A model generated the notes under the pieces. It ran no database searches. It worked only from the letters and a program-made list of their open reading frames with translations, and was not told the origin of the DNA. Below, piece after piece: positions 44,378-64,000 of a DNA stretch of 64,000 bases (position 1 is its first letter; the number at the start of each line of letters is the position of its first letter). A program made the position numbers and the translations under genes. This DNA comes from Allobosea psychrotolerans (GTDB taxonomy: Bacteria > Pseudomonadota > Alphaproteobacteria > Rhizobiales > Beijerinckiaceae), in the NCBI RefSeq assembly GCF_002917105.1, contig NZ_PQFZ01000003.1:215808-279807 (forward strand), read 5' to 3'.

Positions 44378-45225
44378 GCCGGCCTCCCTGCATCGAGAAC
44401 GGCCAGGGCATCGACCCATTCCTCCGGCTCGACGCGCAGGAAATGATTGCGCTCGCGCTCCTCGAGGAAGGGCACGCCCTTGGCCATCCTGGTGTCGCAG
44501 ATGATGATGCGGGGCTTCTTCGCCTCGCTATGACGCGCCGCGTCGAAGGCCTCGACCAGCGCCGCGAGGTCGTTGCCATCGACGCGCTGAGCGAACCAGC
44601 CGAACGCCTCGAACTTCGGCAGCAGCGGTTCGAAGTTCATCACCTGCGTCGAGGGGCCGTCGGCCTGCATGTTGTTGACGTCGACGATGCCGATCAGGTT
44701 GTCGAGCTTGTGGGAACCTGCCGCCATGGCCGCCTCCCAGGTCGAGCCCTCATCGAGTTCGCCATCGGAGAACAGGTTGTAGACGAAGCTCTTCGACGCC
44801 TTGCGTTTCAGGCCCAGGGCCATGCCGACAGCGATGCCGAGCCCATGGCCGAGCGAGCCGCCAGTGATCTCCATGCCCGGCGTATAGGCCGCCATGCCCG
44901 ACATCGGCAGCCGGCTGTCGTCGCCGCCATAGGTTTCAAGCTCATCCTCGGGGATGATCCCGGCCTCGATCAGCGCGGCATAGAGCGCAATCGCATAGTG
45001 CCCGATCGAGAGCAGGAAGCGGTCGCGACCCTCCCATTCCGGTTCGTGCGGCCGATAGGTCAAGGCGTGAAAATACGAGACCGCGAGCACGTCGGCGACA
45101 CCAAGTGCCTGGGCGATATAGCCTTGGCCCTGGACCTCGCCCATGCGCAGGGCGTTGCGGCGGATGCGCCAGGCCCGTTCGGCGAGGCTGACATTGGGAA
45201 TCGCGTGGCTGGCGCTTTCAGCCAT
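44374..45225 (-). CDS. Transketolase N-terminal subunit (TPP-binding)
   Basis: A 283-residue TPP-binding subunit. TPP/Mg motif is SDGELDEGSTWEAAMAAG ... VDVNNMQADG, and the early ITGGSLGHGLGIAVGMALG binds the cofactor. The C-terminal half of transketolase is in the next gene, overlapping by four bases. It is the first gene of a minus-strand run that continues with the dehydrogenase and glpD. The ribosome-binding site before the ATG is weak. Confidence 0.88.
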   Translation of the reverse strand: MAESASHAIPNVSLAERAWRIRRNALRMGEVQGQGYIAQALGVADVLAVSYFHALTYRPHEPEWEGRDRFLLSIGHYAIALYAALIEAGIIPEDELETYGGDDSRLPMSGMAAYTPGMEITGGSLGHGLGIAVGMALGLKRKASKSFVYNLFSDGELDEGSTWEAAMAAGSHKLDNLIGIVDVNNMQADGPSTQVMNFEPLLPKFEAFGWFAQRVDGNDLAALVEAFDAARHSEAKKPRIIICDTRMAKGVPFLEERERNHFLRVEPEEWVDALAVLDAGRPA

Positions 45226-45453
45226 GGGCGTGCCGGCCGGCGATGCTGCCGTTCGATGTCATCATCTCTCCCTAAGGTCGTCTTCTGATTTGCCGCGACT
45301 GTTCCCGCTTCGCGGTGCCGAGACAAGCGCCTGATCTGCCGACGGGGCATGCGCCCCCGTCGGCGTGTCCCGACGCAAGACGATTGTCAAAAAGGCGCGA
45401 CCTCGCCTAGTCATGTGCTGCCCTTTGAGCATCACGGACCCTGCGGCCCCGCC

Positions 45454-46728
45454 ATGACCGTCACCGATATCGCGTCGCGTACCTATAATCATGGCTGGCG
45501 GCTTGATCCGATCATCCGCAGCCTGCTCGACACCGATTTCTACAAGCTCCTGATGCTGCAGATGATCCGGGCCTTCCATCCGGAGGTGCAGGTCACGTTC
45601 TCGCTGATCAACCGCTCGAAGCACATTCGGCTCGCCGATATCGTCGACGAGGCCGAGTTGCGCGCCCAGCTCGACCATGCGCGCGAGGTCCGCTTCTCGA
45701 AGAAGGAGTTGATCTGGCTGGCGGGCAACAGTTTCTACGGCAAGACGCAGATGTTCTCGCCGGATTTCATCGGCTGGCTCGCGGATTTCCGCCTGCCCGA
45801 ATACGATCTGCGCCGCGTCGACGGGCAGTTCGAACTGCATTTCGAGGGACCCTGGACGCATACCACGATGTGGGAGGTTCCCGCGCTCGCCATCATCAAC
45901 GAGTTGCGCGCCCGCCGTGTCATGGTCGGCCAGAAGCGTTTCTCGCTCGATGTGCTCTATGCCCGCGCCAAGGCGAAGATGTGGGACAAGGTCGACCGGC
46001 TGCAGAAGCTGCCGAATCTGCGGCTCTCCGATTTCGGCACGCGCAGGCGCCACGGCCATCTCTGGCAGCGCTGGTGCGTCGAGGCACTGAAGGAGGGGCT
46101 GGGTGCCGCCTTCAGCGGCACCTCCAACGTGTTGCTGGCGATGGACAACGACCTGGAGGCGATCGGCACCAACGCGCATGAACTACCGATGGTGCTGGCT
46201 GCGCTCGCCGAAAGCGATGAGGAGCTGCTGCGCGCGCCCTATCGCGTGCTCGACGAATGGCGCCAGGTCTATGGCGGCAATCTGCTGATCGCCTTGCCGG
46301 ATGCCTTCGGCACCACGAGCTTCCTGCGGCACGCGCCCGACTGGGTCGCCGACTGGACCGGATTCCGGCCCGATTCCGCCCCGCCCATCCCGGCCGGCGA
46401 GGAGATCATGGCGTGGTGGCGCAGCAAGGGCCGCGATCCCAGGGAGAAGCTGCTGGTCTTCTCCGACGGGCTCGATGTGTCGGCGATCGAGCGCGTCTAC
46501 CACCATTTCGACGGCAAGGTCCGCATGGCCTTCGGTTGGGGCACGGACCTCACCAACGACCTCGTCGGCTGCTCGCCGGACGGTTCGCGCGAACTCGACC
46601 CGATGTCGCTGGTCTGCAAGGTGAGCAAGGCCAATGGCCGCCCGGCGGTGAAGCTCTCGGACAATCCCGAGAAGGTCTCTGGCGTGGCGGATGTGGTGGC
46701 GCGGTATCGGCGGGTGTTCGGCGGCTGA
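45454..46728 (+). CDS. pncB: Nicotinate phosphoribosyltransferase
   Basis: A 424-residue PncB, which joins nicotinate to PRPP in NAD salvage. The catalytic phosphohistidine region [15 protein letters not shown] is present, and [20 protein letters not shown] is the PRPP-binding loop. The C-terminal region is normal length. ATG at 45454 fits the family; its ribosome-binding site is weak and an earlier in-frame start at 45349 has no family resemblance. Confidence 0.93.
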   Translation: MTVTDIASRTYNHGWRLDPIIRSLLDTDFYKLLMLQMIRAFHPEVQVTFSLINRSKHIRLADIVDEAELRAQLDHAREVRFSKKELIWLAGNSFYGKTQMFSPDFIGWLADFRLPEYDLRRVDGQFELHFEGPWTHTTMWEVPALAIINELRARRVMVGQKRFSLDVLYARAKAKMWDKVDRLQKLPNLRLSDFGTRRRHGHLWQRWCVEALKEGLGAAFSGTSNVLLAMDNDLEAIGTNAHELPMVLAALAESDEELLRAPYRVLDEWRQVYGGNLLIALPDAFGTTSFLRHAPDWVADWTGFRPDSAPPIPAGEEIMAWWRSKGRDPREKLLVFSDGLDVSAIERVYHHFDGKVRMAFGWGTDLTNDLVGCSPDGSRELDPMSLVCKVSKANGRPAVKLSDNPEKVSGVADVVARYRRVFGG

Positions 46729-47256
46729 GCGCCATCGTGCGAAGGCGGGACTTCTAGCCGCGGCGAATTGGGCGCTTTCTTGGGAATGCCGCCGAGATCG
46801 GAGCTATGCTCAGCGCCGATCCGCGCCGGGCCGGGCTTGATGGCACGCTGCTGCAAGGCATGGACGCCGTCGTCAGCATGGCCGGCGGTCTCGGCGCCGG
46901 CTGGGTGGCGCAGCATCCGGGCTTCGCCGCTATTTCCGGATCGCGACCGTCATGGCGGTTCTCCCGGCGCCGGTCGTGGCCTGGCTGGCGACGCGGGCCG
47001 CAAGCGCGGCGCGATGATCCAGATGCTGGCGATGTTGCGAGCATGCCCGTCCAATAGCTTCACCGTGACGGTGCATTTGCTGAGGCATATCGGCGGTCGC
47101 TGGAGCGTGCTGGGCCAGCTCCGCGGCTATCGCCCTCGCGACGGGGGGCCGGAAGGCCTGCGGGTGGCGAAGCCGCAACTTGCATCCTCTCCCAAAAACC
47201 CCTAATGCGACCGCGCTTTTCAGGCCTCGTAGGGCCGTTGTCAGGAAACAGGTGTC
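46729..47256. other. 528-base spacer between pncB and tuf, possible decayed gene
   Basis: No intact gene is supported. A plus-strand stretch from about 46760 to 47025 has coding-like codon use in one frame (from ATG 46806, MLSADPRRAGLDGTLLQGMD) and then continues better in another frame ([20 protein letters not shown]). A small indel near 46925 would join them into one short membrane-like protein. The rest should hold the tuf promoter and leader. Confidence 0.35.
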
Positions 47257-48447
<1,191 letters not shown>

Positions 48448-48548
48448 TCGAAGCAACAACGACGCCAGCGGAAACCGCAGGCTTTTGCGGCGCCGGCGTC
48501 GTCGCCTCGATCATCGCCTGATCGATAAGATCAGGTTCGGGTTTGGGA

Positions 48549-48575
48549 AAGGGCGGTGGCGACACCGCCCTTTTT
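48549..48575 (+). terminator. Intrinsic terminator after tuf
   Basis: Eight-base-pair stem GGGCGGTG / CACCGCCC with loop GCGA, followed by five T residues. Confidence 0.9.
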
Positions 48576-48652
48576 CATTGTGGCGAAAGGAAGCGGCCGT
48601 TCGTTTTCGACTTGAAAAGCTCCGCGCCTTGAGGCAAAGCATCGCCGACTAC

Positions 48653-48728
48653 AGGGGTGTAGCTCAGTTGGTAGAGTACCGGTCTCCAAAACCGGTTGTC
48701 GTAGGTTCGAGCCCTACCGCCCCTGCCA
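48653..48728 (+). tRNA. tRNA-Trp (anticodon CCA)
   Basis: Acceptor AGGGGTG/CGCCCCT, D arm TAGCTCAGTTGGTAGAGTA, anticodon loop CTCCAAA, T arm GTAGGTTCGAGCCCTAC, discriminator G and encoded CCA. The tuf-trnW-secE order is the classic bacterial one. Confidence 0.96.
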
Positions 48729-48777
48729 GTCCCGCACGAAGCCGCTTTGTGGCGCCGGTTGGTTCTGTAGATCGCCG

Positions 48778-49509
48778 ATGACGCAGAACATCTACGATAC
48801 GCCGGCTTTCTTCAGCGCCTACAGCCAGCTGCCGCGTTCGGTTCACGGCCTCGCCGGAGCGCCCGAATGGCCAGTGCTGCAAAGCCTCCTTCCCGATCTG
48901 CGTGGCCTCAAGGTTCTCGATCTCGGCTGCGGTTTCGGCTGGTTCTGCCGCTGGGCGCGGGCGAACGGAGCGGCGAGCGTGCTCGGCGTCGATGTCTCCG
49001 AGAACATGCTGGCAAGGGCGCGGGAAGAGACCGGCGACATGGCCGTCAGCTATGAGCGCGCCGATCTGGAGCGCTTCGCGCCCGCACCCGGCAGCTTCGA
49101 TCTCGCCTATAGCTCGCTTGCCTTTCATTACCTGACGGATCTGGGCGGGTTGCTCGAAAGGGTCGGCCAGGCGCTGCCGCCTAGCGGCATGCTGGTCTGC
49201 TCGGTCGAACATCCCTTGATGACGGCTCCGGCTCATCAGGGCTGGTCGCTCGACCCCGGCGGGCAGCCGGCCTGGCCGGTGAACGGCTATCTGGCGGAAG
49301 GGCCGCGCAGGACGGACTGGCTGGCGAAGGGCGTGATCAAGCAGCACCGCACGATCGCGACCTATCTCGACCTCATGCTCCGAGCCGGCTTTGCCCTGAC
49401 GCATTGCGTGGAATGGGCTCCGAGCGAAGACCAGGTCGCGGCCCATCCGGAGTGGGCGAAGGAGCGGGAGCGGCCATCCTTCCTGCTGCTGGGCTGCAAA
49501 CGCCTCTAG
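48778..49509 (+). CDS. Class I SAM-dependent methyltransferase
   Basis: A 243-residue methyltransferase of the UbiE/Methyltransf_11 type. SAM-binding motif I is VLDLGCGFGWFCRWA, the acidic residue of motif II is in VLGVDVSENMLARA, and FDLAYSSLAFHYL is post-II. Substrate unknown. It lies between tRNA-Trp and secE, where most genomes have nothing, so it appears inserted into the locus. Confidence 0.87.
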   Translation: MTQNIYDTPAFFSAYSQLPRSVHGLAGAPEWPVLQSLLPDLRGLKVLDLGCGFGWFCRWARANGAASVLGVDVSENMLARAREETGDMAVSYERADLERFAPAPGSFDLAYSSLAFHYLTDLGGLLERVGQALPPSGMLVCSVEHPLMTAPAHQGWSLDPGGQPAWPVNGYLAEGPRRTDWLAKGVIKQHRTIATYLDLMLRAGFALTHCVEWAPSEDQVAAHPEWAKERERPSFLLLGCKRL

Positions 49510-49689
49510 CTCCTGTTCAGGGCAGCTCGCATGCCCTTGAAAAGGCGCTTGGCTAACGCTGCGGCCCGTTGTAAGAGGCACGTCATGACGGCGCGCGGCT
49601 CCACGAGCCCCGCGCCGCGAATGTTTCAGGACGGCCGATTCGGCCTTCGGCGAGGGCCGGAGCGCGGTTTTGGAACCCGAGGTGATACG

Positions 49690-49884
49690 ATGGCTAAGAC
49701 CAACCCCTTCAGCTTCCTGCAGGACGTTCGCACCGAAGCGACGAAGGTCACCTGGCCGTCTCGGCGCGAGACGCTGATCACGACGGGCCTCGTGCTCGCC
49801 ATGGTGGTCGTCTCGAGCCTGTTCTTCCTTTTCACCGATACGATCATTCGTTGGTCGCTCGGCATCATCCTCGGCGCACGCTGA
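49690..49884 (+). CDS. secE: Preprotein translocase subunit SecE
   Basis: A 64-residue single-span SecE. FLQDVRTEATKVTWPSRRETL is the conserved amphipathic region and TTGLVLAMVVVSSLFFLFTD the membrane helix. It completes the SecYEG channel. A strong GAGGTGAT ribosome-binding site precedes the ATG. nusG follows 14 bases on, as usual. Confidence 0.95.
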   Translation: MAKTNPFSFLQDVRTEATKVTWPSRRETLITTGLVLAMVVVSSLFFLFTDTIIRWSLGIILGAR

Positions 49885-49898
49885 ACGGAATCAGACAC

Positions 49899-50432
49899 GT
49901 GACAACTCGCTGGTACATCGTCCACGCCTATTCCAACTTCGAGAACAAGGTCGCGCAGTCGATCCGCGACCAGGCGGCGCAGCGCAATCTCGCCGACAAG
50001 TTCGACGAGGTCCTGGTGCCGACCGAGAAGGTCGTCGAGGTTCGGCGCGGCCGCAAGGTCGATGCCGAGCGCAAGTTCTTCCCCGGTTATGTGCTGGTGA
50101 AGTGCGAGATGACCGACGAGGTCTATCACCTGATCAAGAACACGCCGAAGGTCACCGGCTTCCTGGGCGCCGACAAGGCCAAGCCCATGCCGATCCCCGA
50201 GGTCGAGGCGATGCGGATCAAGGGCCAAGTCGCCGAAGGCATCGAGCGGCCCAAGCCCACGGTCGTCTTCGAGATCGGCGAGCAGGTGAAGGTCTCCGAC
50301 GGGCCCTTCGCCTCGTTCAACGGCGTGGTCGAGGATGTCGATCATGGCCGCGCCCGGCTCAAGGTCGCGGTCTCGATCTTCGGCCGCGCGACCCCGGTCG
50401 AGCTCGAATACGGCCAGGTCGAGAAGCTCTAA
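49899..50432 (+). CDS. nusG: Transcription termination/antitermination factor NusG
   Basis: A 177-residue NusG with the N-terminal NGN domain (TTRWYIVHAYSNFENKVAQS) and a C-terminal KOW domain (VKVSDGPFASFNGVVEDVDH). GTG start at 49899, in frame with the longer open frame that begins inside secE. NusG couples RNA polymerase to Rho and the ribosome. It forms an operon with secE and precedes rplK. Confidence 0.95.
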   Translation: MTTRWYIVHAYSNFENKVAQSIRDQAAQRNLADKFDEVLVPTEKVVEVRRGRKVDAERKFFPGYVLVKCEMTDEVYHLIKNTPKVTGFLGADKAKPMPIPEVEAMRIKGQVAEGIERPKPTVVFEIGEQVKVSDGPFASFNGVVEDVDHGRARLKVAVSIFGRATPVELEYGQVEKL

Positions 50433-50640
50433 GCGATATCGGAAGGCCTTTAGGGGCTTCCCTTCGGTGCCGCCCTGTGTCATAGGCGGCGCCTCAACCG
50501 CGTGGGAGGCGTGCCGGTCGCCAGCCGGATCAACGGCGCCGCACCACGCTCTGCAACCACCCTGACCCCGAGCGAAGCAGTTCGCGGGCAGGGCGTCGTC
50601 GTTCCGATAGGCGTCGGAGCGGACGGCAGGAGCAGCCATC

Positions 50641-51072
50641 ATGGCAAAGAAGATCACGGGCTACGTGAAGCTTCAGGTTCCGGCGGGCGCGGCCAATCCG
50701 TCGCCGCCGATCGGTCCGGCGCTGGGTCAGCGCGGCCTCAACATCATGGAATTCTGCAAGGCCTTCAACGCGAAGACCGCGCAGATGGAAAAGGGCATGC
50801 CGATCCCGGTGATCATCACCGCGTATCAGGATCGCTCCTTCACCTTCGAGATGAAGCAGCCGCCGGTCTCGTACTGGCTGAAGAAGGCCGCCGGCCTGAC
50901 TGCCGGTTCGAAGACGCCTGGTCGCGGCGGCAATGTCGGCAAGGTCACCATCGCTCAGATCAATGAGATCGCCGAGAAGAAGATGGCCGATCTCAACTGC
51001 GATTCGATCGAATCCGCCTCGTCCATGATCAAGGGCTCCGCCCGGTCCATGGGCCTGGAAGTCGTGGGCTGA
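50641..51072 (+). CDS. rplK: 50S ribosomal protein L11
   Basis: A 143-residue L11. The N-terminal [20 protein letters not shown] and [18 protein letters not shown] motifs and the C-terminal rRNA-binding half are complete. L11 sits at the GTPase centre of the ribosome. rplA follows 13 bases downstream, and the two often share autoregulation by L1. Confidence 0.98.
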   Translation: MAKKITGYVKLQVPAGAANPSPPIGPALGQRGLNIMEFCKAFNAKTAQMEKGMPIPVIITAYQDRSFTFEMKQPPVSYWLKKAAGLTAGSKTPGRGGNVGKVTIAQINEIAEKKMADLNCDSIESASSMIKGSARSMGLEVVG

Positions 51073-51085
51073 GGGGAAACAGACG

Positions 51086-51784
<699 letters not shown>

Positions 51785-52289
51785 GAGGCCTGACGGCCGG
51801 CTTCGCGCCGGCCGTTGCCCGGGCTTGATCCGACGGGGTCAAGTCCCCACTTGGCAGAAGCAGGCGAAAGCGTTAAGACGCGAGCCTGTTTCCATAAGTG
51901 ATGTGGGCTCCAGCGTGCTTCGCACGAGGGGGTCCGTTTCGCGTTTTTCGGCGGTTTGCCGCCGAAGAATGGATGCTTGGGGCGCGGAGAGCGATCTTTG
52001 GGCCCGAATCATCCAGTCCTGTCTGAGACTGCAGGTGCTCCTCGGCTTCGGCTGGGGGCATAATTTCGCCAAGAGGCCTGCATAGACGGTGCAAGAGCTC
52101 AAGCGGGATCGCAAGGTCCCGAAGACGGTTCGAACCATCTCGCCCGATCGCGACCGGCAACGGTCAAGAGCGGGGACAGGGCACTGAGCGTCGCTCTTAT
52201 CCAGCGCCGGTGTCAACCGGGGTTTCTTGAGAGCGACACGTGCAACCGGCGGCAAGCCCCCAAGCCTGCCGCCTACCGGAGAGAGCCCA
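51785..52289 (+). promoter_or_regulatory. 505-base spacer before rplJ, probable promoter and L10-type leader
   Basis: No intact gene is supported; an 86-codon frame at 51825 has no family features. A GC hairpin (ACGGCCGGC/GCCGGCCGT) lies just after rplA at 51792-51815 without a T run, and another (TTCGGCGG/CCGCCGAA) is at about 51943-51962. The last 200 bases, 52085-52289, are where an L10-binding autoregulatory leader would be expected, ending in GGAGAGAG before the GTG start. Confidence 0.4.
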
Positions 52290-52805
52290 GTGGATAGAAC
52301 GGCAAAGAATGATGCCGTCGCGACGCTGAACGGTGTGTTTGCGAACACGTCGGTCGTCGTCGTGGCCCACTATGCGGGTTTGACGGTGGCCCAGTTCCAG
52401 AAGCTTCGTCGCGAGATGAAGGCCAATGGCGCCACCGTGAAGGTCGCAAAGAACCGGCTGGCCAAGATCGCTCTTGAAGGCACCGACGTCGCGTCCATCA
52501 GCAATCTGCTGACGGGTCCCACCCTGATCGCTTATTCCAACGATCCGGTCGCGGCGCCGAAGGTCGCCACCGCTTTCGCCAAGGAGAACGACAAGCTCGT
52601 CATCCTCGGCGGCGCGATGGGCAAGACCGCCCTGAACCCCGACGGCGTCAAGGCCCTGGCCACGATGCCCTCGCTCGACGAACTGCGCGCCAAGTTGCTC
52701 GGCCTGCTTCAGGCTCCTGCAACCAAGATTGCCCAGCTCTCGACCGCGCCTGCTGCGAAGCTCGCGCGCGTGTTCCAGGCATATGCCGACAAGGATGCGG
52801 CCTGA
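52290..52805 (+). CDS. rplJ: 50S ribosomal protein L10
   Basis: A 171-residue L10, starting GTG at 52290 after [48 protein letters not shown] and the C-terminal L7/L12-binding helix are conserved. L10 carries the L12 dimers on the ribosome stalk. rplL follows 54 bases on. Confidence 0.97.
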   Translation: MDRTAKNDAVATLNGVFANTSVVVVAHYAGLTVAQFQKLRREMKANGATVKVAKNRLAKIALEGTDVASISNLLTGPTLIAYSNDPVAAPKVATAFAKENDKLVILGGAMGKTALNPDGVKALATMPSLDELRAKLLGLLQAPATKIAQLSTAPAAKLARVFQAYADKDAA

Positions 52806-52859
52806 ACGGCCAGTTACCCCTGATCAACGTTCGAACCTCTTTTACGTAGGAACTTAACC

Positions 52860-53234
<375 letters not shown>

Positions 53235-53275
53235 GCTGGGCCGGCGTAATGCCGGTCCGACCCTAGTCAACACAG

Positions 53276-53316
53276 ACAGTCCCGGGGCGGTTTTCCGCCT
53301 CCGGGGCTGTTGCGTC
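53276..53316 (+). terminator. Hairpin after rplL
   Basis: ACAGTCCCGGGGCGG ... CCGCCTCCGGGGCTGT forms a long stem with a TTTT-containing loop and two mismatches, about 40 bases after rplL. There is only GCG afterwards, so it may attenuate rather than terminate before rpoB. Confidence 0.45.
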
Positions 53317-53415
53317 GTTTCCGTACTTGCGTGCGGACAGGTTGAGAAAGCTCCCCGCGCAACCTTGCGTTGTGGCGCTCCAGTTCAGATGATGTCGGCG
53401 CGATGATGCGCCGAA

Positions 53416-53469
53416 CGGCTCACCCGGCGGCCAAGCCGCCTCTCCTGCGGCAGACTGCCGGGTGAGCCG
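53416..53469 (+). promoter_or_regulatory. Hairpin immediately before rpoB, candidate RNase III site
   Basis: A perfect 13-base-pair stem, CGGCTCACCCGGC at 53416-53428 with GCCGGGTGAGCCG at 53457-53469, encloses a smaller GCCGC/GCGGC stem. It ends 23 bases before the rpoB ATG. The position matches the rplL-rpoB processing hairpin of enterobacteria, which RNase III cleaves. Confidence 0.5.
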
Positions 53470-53492
53470 TCCGAGAGATTGCGAGGAACAAA

Positions 53493-57614
<4,122 letters not shown>

Positions 57615-57741
57615 GCCGCGCGGCGCGTCGCTTAGGACGCGCCTGGAACGAGACAATGCCTGCGGCACTCACGCCGCAGGCCGATGGTTATGATAGCCGG
57701 GCAGGGCGGTCTTATCCCCCGCCGGCGGTAGGAGACAGGCG

Positions 57742-61950
<4,209 letters not shown>

Positions 61951-62387
61951 CCGCGCACTGACGCTTGACGCTACGAAATGGCCGCCTCCGGGCGGCCATT
62001 TTGCTTTGTGGGGGAGGGCGCTTGACCCGTTGTCGCGGCTGAATATGCTGTTTGAGCCGCGCGCAGGGCGAAGCCGCCAGAATTGGGGTTGACGCGACTC
62101 GGGTTGCGAGTCATAAGCGCGCCACTGTCGATGGTTGTCGGACACGTATGTCGCTTTGCCTTGGTTGCAAGCGAATTTCGCGGCCGAAACTCCATCGGAA
62201 TTCCAGCGTCGATTGACGACATGGTGAGATGCATGAATGCGGAGCGATCCGTGTTCCTCTGCTGGCGAATGCGCCTGAGGTTTCCCTGCCGGGAGCCGAT
62301 GGCGCAGTTTCGTTTGTGCCATGGCTTCGCTTGATCTGGGCCATCGATTTAGAGATTTCCAAACGCTCAGTGGAGCGAGAGGCCAGA
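61951..62387. other. 437-base spacer between rpoC and rpsL
   Basis: Contains the rpoC terminator at 61976-62003 and otherwise no supported gene. Frames in 62083-62334 look like spacer. The second half should hold the rpsL promoter; GAGAGG lies just before the rpsL ATG. Confidence 0.55.
61976..62003 (+). terminator. Intrinsic terminator after rpoC
   Basis: Eleven-base-pair stem AAATGGCCGCC / GGCGGCCATTT around TCCG, followed by TT then GC, 26 bases after the rpoC stop. Confidence 0.8.
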
Positions 62388-62759
62388 ATGCCGACAATCA
62401 GCCAGCTCATTCGCAAGCCACGTTCGCCCGTCAAGGCGCGCAACACCGCTCCGGCGCTTGAATCCTGCCCGCAGAAGCGCGGCGTCTGCACGCGCGTTTA
62501 CACGACGACGCCGAAGAAGCCGAACTCCGCGTTGCGTAAGGTCGCCAAGGTGCGCCTGACCAACGGCTTCGAAGTGATCGGCTATATTCCTGGCGAGGGT
62601 CACAACCTCCAGGAGCACTCGGTCGTCATGATCCGCGGCGGCCGCGTCAAGGACTTGCCCGGCGTGCGTTATCACATCCTTCGCGGTGTGCTCGACACGC
62701 AGGGCGTGAAGAACCGTAAGCAGCGCCGTTCGAAGTACGGCGCCAAGCGTCCGAAGTGA
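62388..62759 (+). CDS. rpsL: 30S ribosomal protein S12
   Basis: A 123-residue S12. The decoding-site segments [16 protein letters not shown] (with the Lys whose mutation gives streptomycin resistance, here wild-type) and [13 protein letters not shown] are intact. ATG at 62388 replaces the longer frame beginning at 62229. It starts the str operon with rpsG and fusA. Confidence 0.98.
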   Translation: MPTISQLIRKPRSPVKARNTAPALESCPQKRGVCTRVYTTTPKKPNSALRKVAKVRLTNGFEVIGYIPGEGHNLQEHSVVMIRGGRVKDLPGVRYHILRGVLDTQGVKNRKQRRSKYGAKRPK

Positions 62760-62831
62760 GTTCTGCCAGACTGGCGGGGCGATGAGCCCGAGCCTGTTCG
62801 CAGCTTTTGAGATTTGACCGGAGACTAGACG

Positions 62832-63302
62832 ATGTCCCGCCGCCATAGCGCTGAAAAGCGTGAGATCATTCCCGATCCGAAGTTCCACGATATCATCGTG
62901 ACGAAGTTCATGAATTCGGTGATGTACGAAGGCAAGAAGTCGACCGCCGAGCGGATCGTCTACGGCGCCTTCGATATCATCGAGGGCAAGCTGAAGAGCG
63001 ACCCGCTCGCCGTCTTCAAGACTGCGCTCGAGAATGTCGCCCCGGCGATCGAAGTCCGGTCGCGTCGCGTCGGCGGCGCCACCTACCAGGTTCCGGTCGA
63101 GGTTCGCACCGAGCGCCGTCAGGCGCTGGCGATCCGCTGGCTGATCACGGCTGCTCGCGGCCGCAACGACAAGACGATGGTGGAGCGGCTCTCCTCGGAG
63201 CTGATGGATGCCGCCAACAACCGCGGAAATGCCGTGAAGAAGCGTGAGGACACGCACCGGATGGCGGAAGCCAACCGCGCCTTCTCGCATTATCGCTGGT
63301 AA
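62832..63302 (+). CDS. rpsG: 30S ribosomal protein S7
   Basis: A 156-residue S7, 72 bases after rps[21 protein letters not shown] and the C-terminal [20 protein letters not shown] are conserved. S7 binds the 3' domain of 16S rRNA and represses the str operon in E. coli. Confidence 0.98.
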   Translation: MSRRHSAEKREIIPDPKFHDIIVTKFMNSVMYEGKKSTAERIVYGAFDIIEGKLKSDPLAVFKTALENVAPAIEVRSRRVGGATYQVPVEVRTERRQALAIRWLITAARGRNDKTMVERLSSELMDAANNRGNAVKKREDTHRMAEANRAFSHYRW

Positions 63303-63337
63303 CCGTTCGTCAGACTGAGAAAGACAGAGCGCTCCTA

Positions 63338-64000
63338 TGGCACGCACTCATCCCATCGACCGATACCGTAACTTCGGCATCATGGCGCATATCGACGCCG
63401 GCAAGACGACGACGACCGAGCGCGTGCTGTATTACACCGGCAAGTCGCACAAGATCGGCGAAGTCCATGACGGCGCCGCCACCATGGACTGGATGGAGCA
63501 GGAGCAGGAGCGTGGCATCACGATCACCTCGGCTGCGACCACCTGTCTGTGGCGCGAGCATCGCCTGAACATCATCGACACCCCTGGCCACGTCGACTTC
63601 ACCATCGAAGTCGAGCGTTCGCTGCGCGTGCTCGACGGCGCCGTCTGCGTGCTCGACGGCAACCAGGGCGTCGAGCCCCAGACCGAGACCGTCTGGCGCC
63701 AGGCCGACAAATACGACGTGCCGCGCATCGTGTTCGTCAACAAGATGGACAAGACCGGTGCCGATTTCTACCGCTGCGTCCAGGACATCATCGACCGCGT
63801 CGCCGGCAAGCCGGTTTGCCTGCAGATCCCGATCGGGTCGGAATCGGATTTCGCCGGCGTCGTCGATCTGATCAAGATGAAGGCGATCGTCTGGAACGGC
63901 GAAGCGCTGGGCGCTTCCTTCGAAGAGAAGGAAATCCCCGCCGATCTCGCCGACAAGGCTGCTGAATATCGCAACAAGCTCGTCGAAGCCGCCGTCGACA
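63338..64000 (+). CDS. fusA: Elongation factor G (partial, 5' end)
   Basis: The first 221 codons of EF-G, still open at the window edge. G1 is [16 protein letters not shown]3 DTPGHVDFT and G4 [10 protein letters not shown], and [10 protein letters not shown] covers switch I. EF-G translocates the ribosome. It follows rpsG by 35 bases, in the order rpsL-rpsG-fusA. The stop lies beyond 64000. Confidence 0.97.

Noticed and set aside
51825..52085. 86-codon plus-strand frame before rplJ
   Set aside because: Spacer with no conserved features; more likely leader RNA.

Overview
The window is a GC-rich chromosomal segment of an alphaproteobacterium, most likely order Hyphomicrobiales and possibly a Bosea-like genus. 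The order is fairly safe: the informational genes, PAS and PilZ proteins, DUF2336, a fused TRAP permease and an MHS transporter with a long insert all fit it. The genus is a guess. I see no rRNA operon, transposase, integrase, phage module or CRISPR array. The DNA looks like vertically inherited core and semi-core chromosome.

Region 1 (1-13.3 kb) is housekeeping: a transglutaminase-like protease, HAD phosphatase, PilZ and PAS proteins, a rhomboid protease behind a terminator-ended leader or small RNA, a CBS protein, a patatin-like lipase, hisI, folE, an Fe-S scaffold, an acid phosphatase, yidD, thrS and a DUF2157/GDYXXLXY membrane pair. Region 2 (13.5-28 kb) is mixed: an OpgC-like acyltransferase overlapping an SGNH hydrolase, a secreted beta-rich protein ending inside a dispersed palindromic repeat, two flavoenzymes, a VapC-type toxin-antitoxin pair, a CoA-ester lyase with a MaoC dehydratase, an SLT transglycosylase with a DUF2336 protein, a LysR/MFS divergent pair, nadK and a Tat-exported metallo-beta-lactamase-fold enzyme.

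Region 3 (28-37 kb) holds three tRNAs (Thr, Tyr, Gly), an MHS transporter, rlmB, a small ATPase, a TRAP transporter, a SelW-like protein and an orphan phnM. Region 4 (37.2-45.2 kb) is the most accessory part. It has a compact arsR / flavoprotein / MFS set with cysteine-rich termini and an operator-like palindrome, consistent with metalloid detoxification. A four-gene minus-strand run follows: split transketolase, nucleotide-sugar dehydrogenase and glpD.

Region 5 (45.4-64 kb) is pncB and then the translation/transcription core: tuf, tRNA-Trp, a methyltransferase, secE, nusG, rplKAJL, rpoBC, rpsL, rpsG and the start of fusA. Oddities here are a scrambled tuf 3' end (an inverted copy plus a second direct copy of the last codons), a strong hairpin just before rpoB and a 505-base spacer before rplJ. 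The start codons given are my choices from ribosome-binding sites and family lengths. Several differ from the longest open frame.
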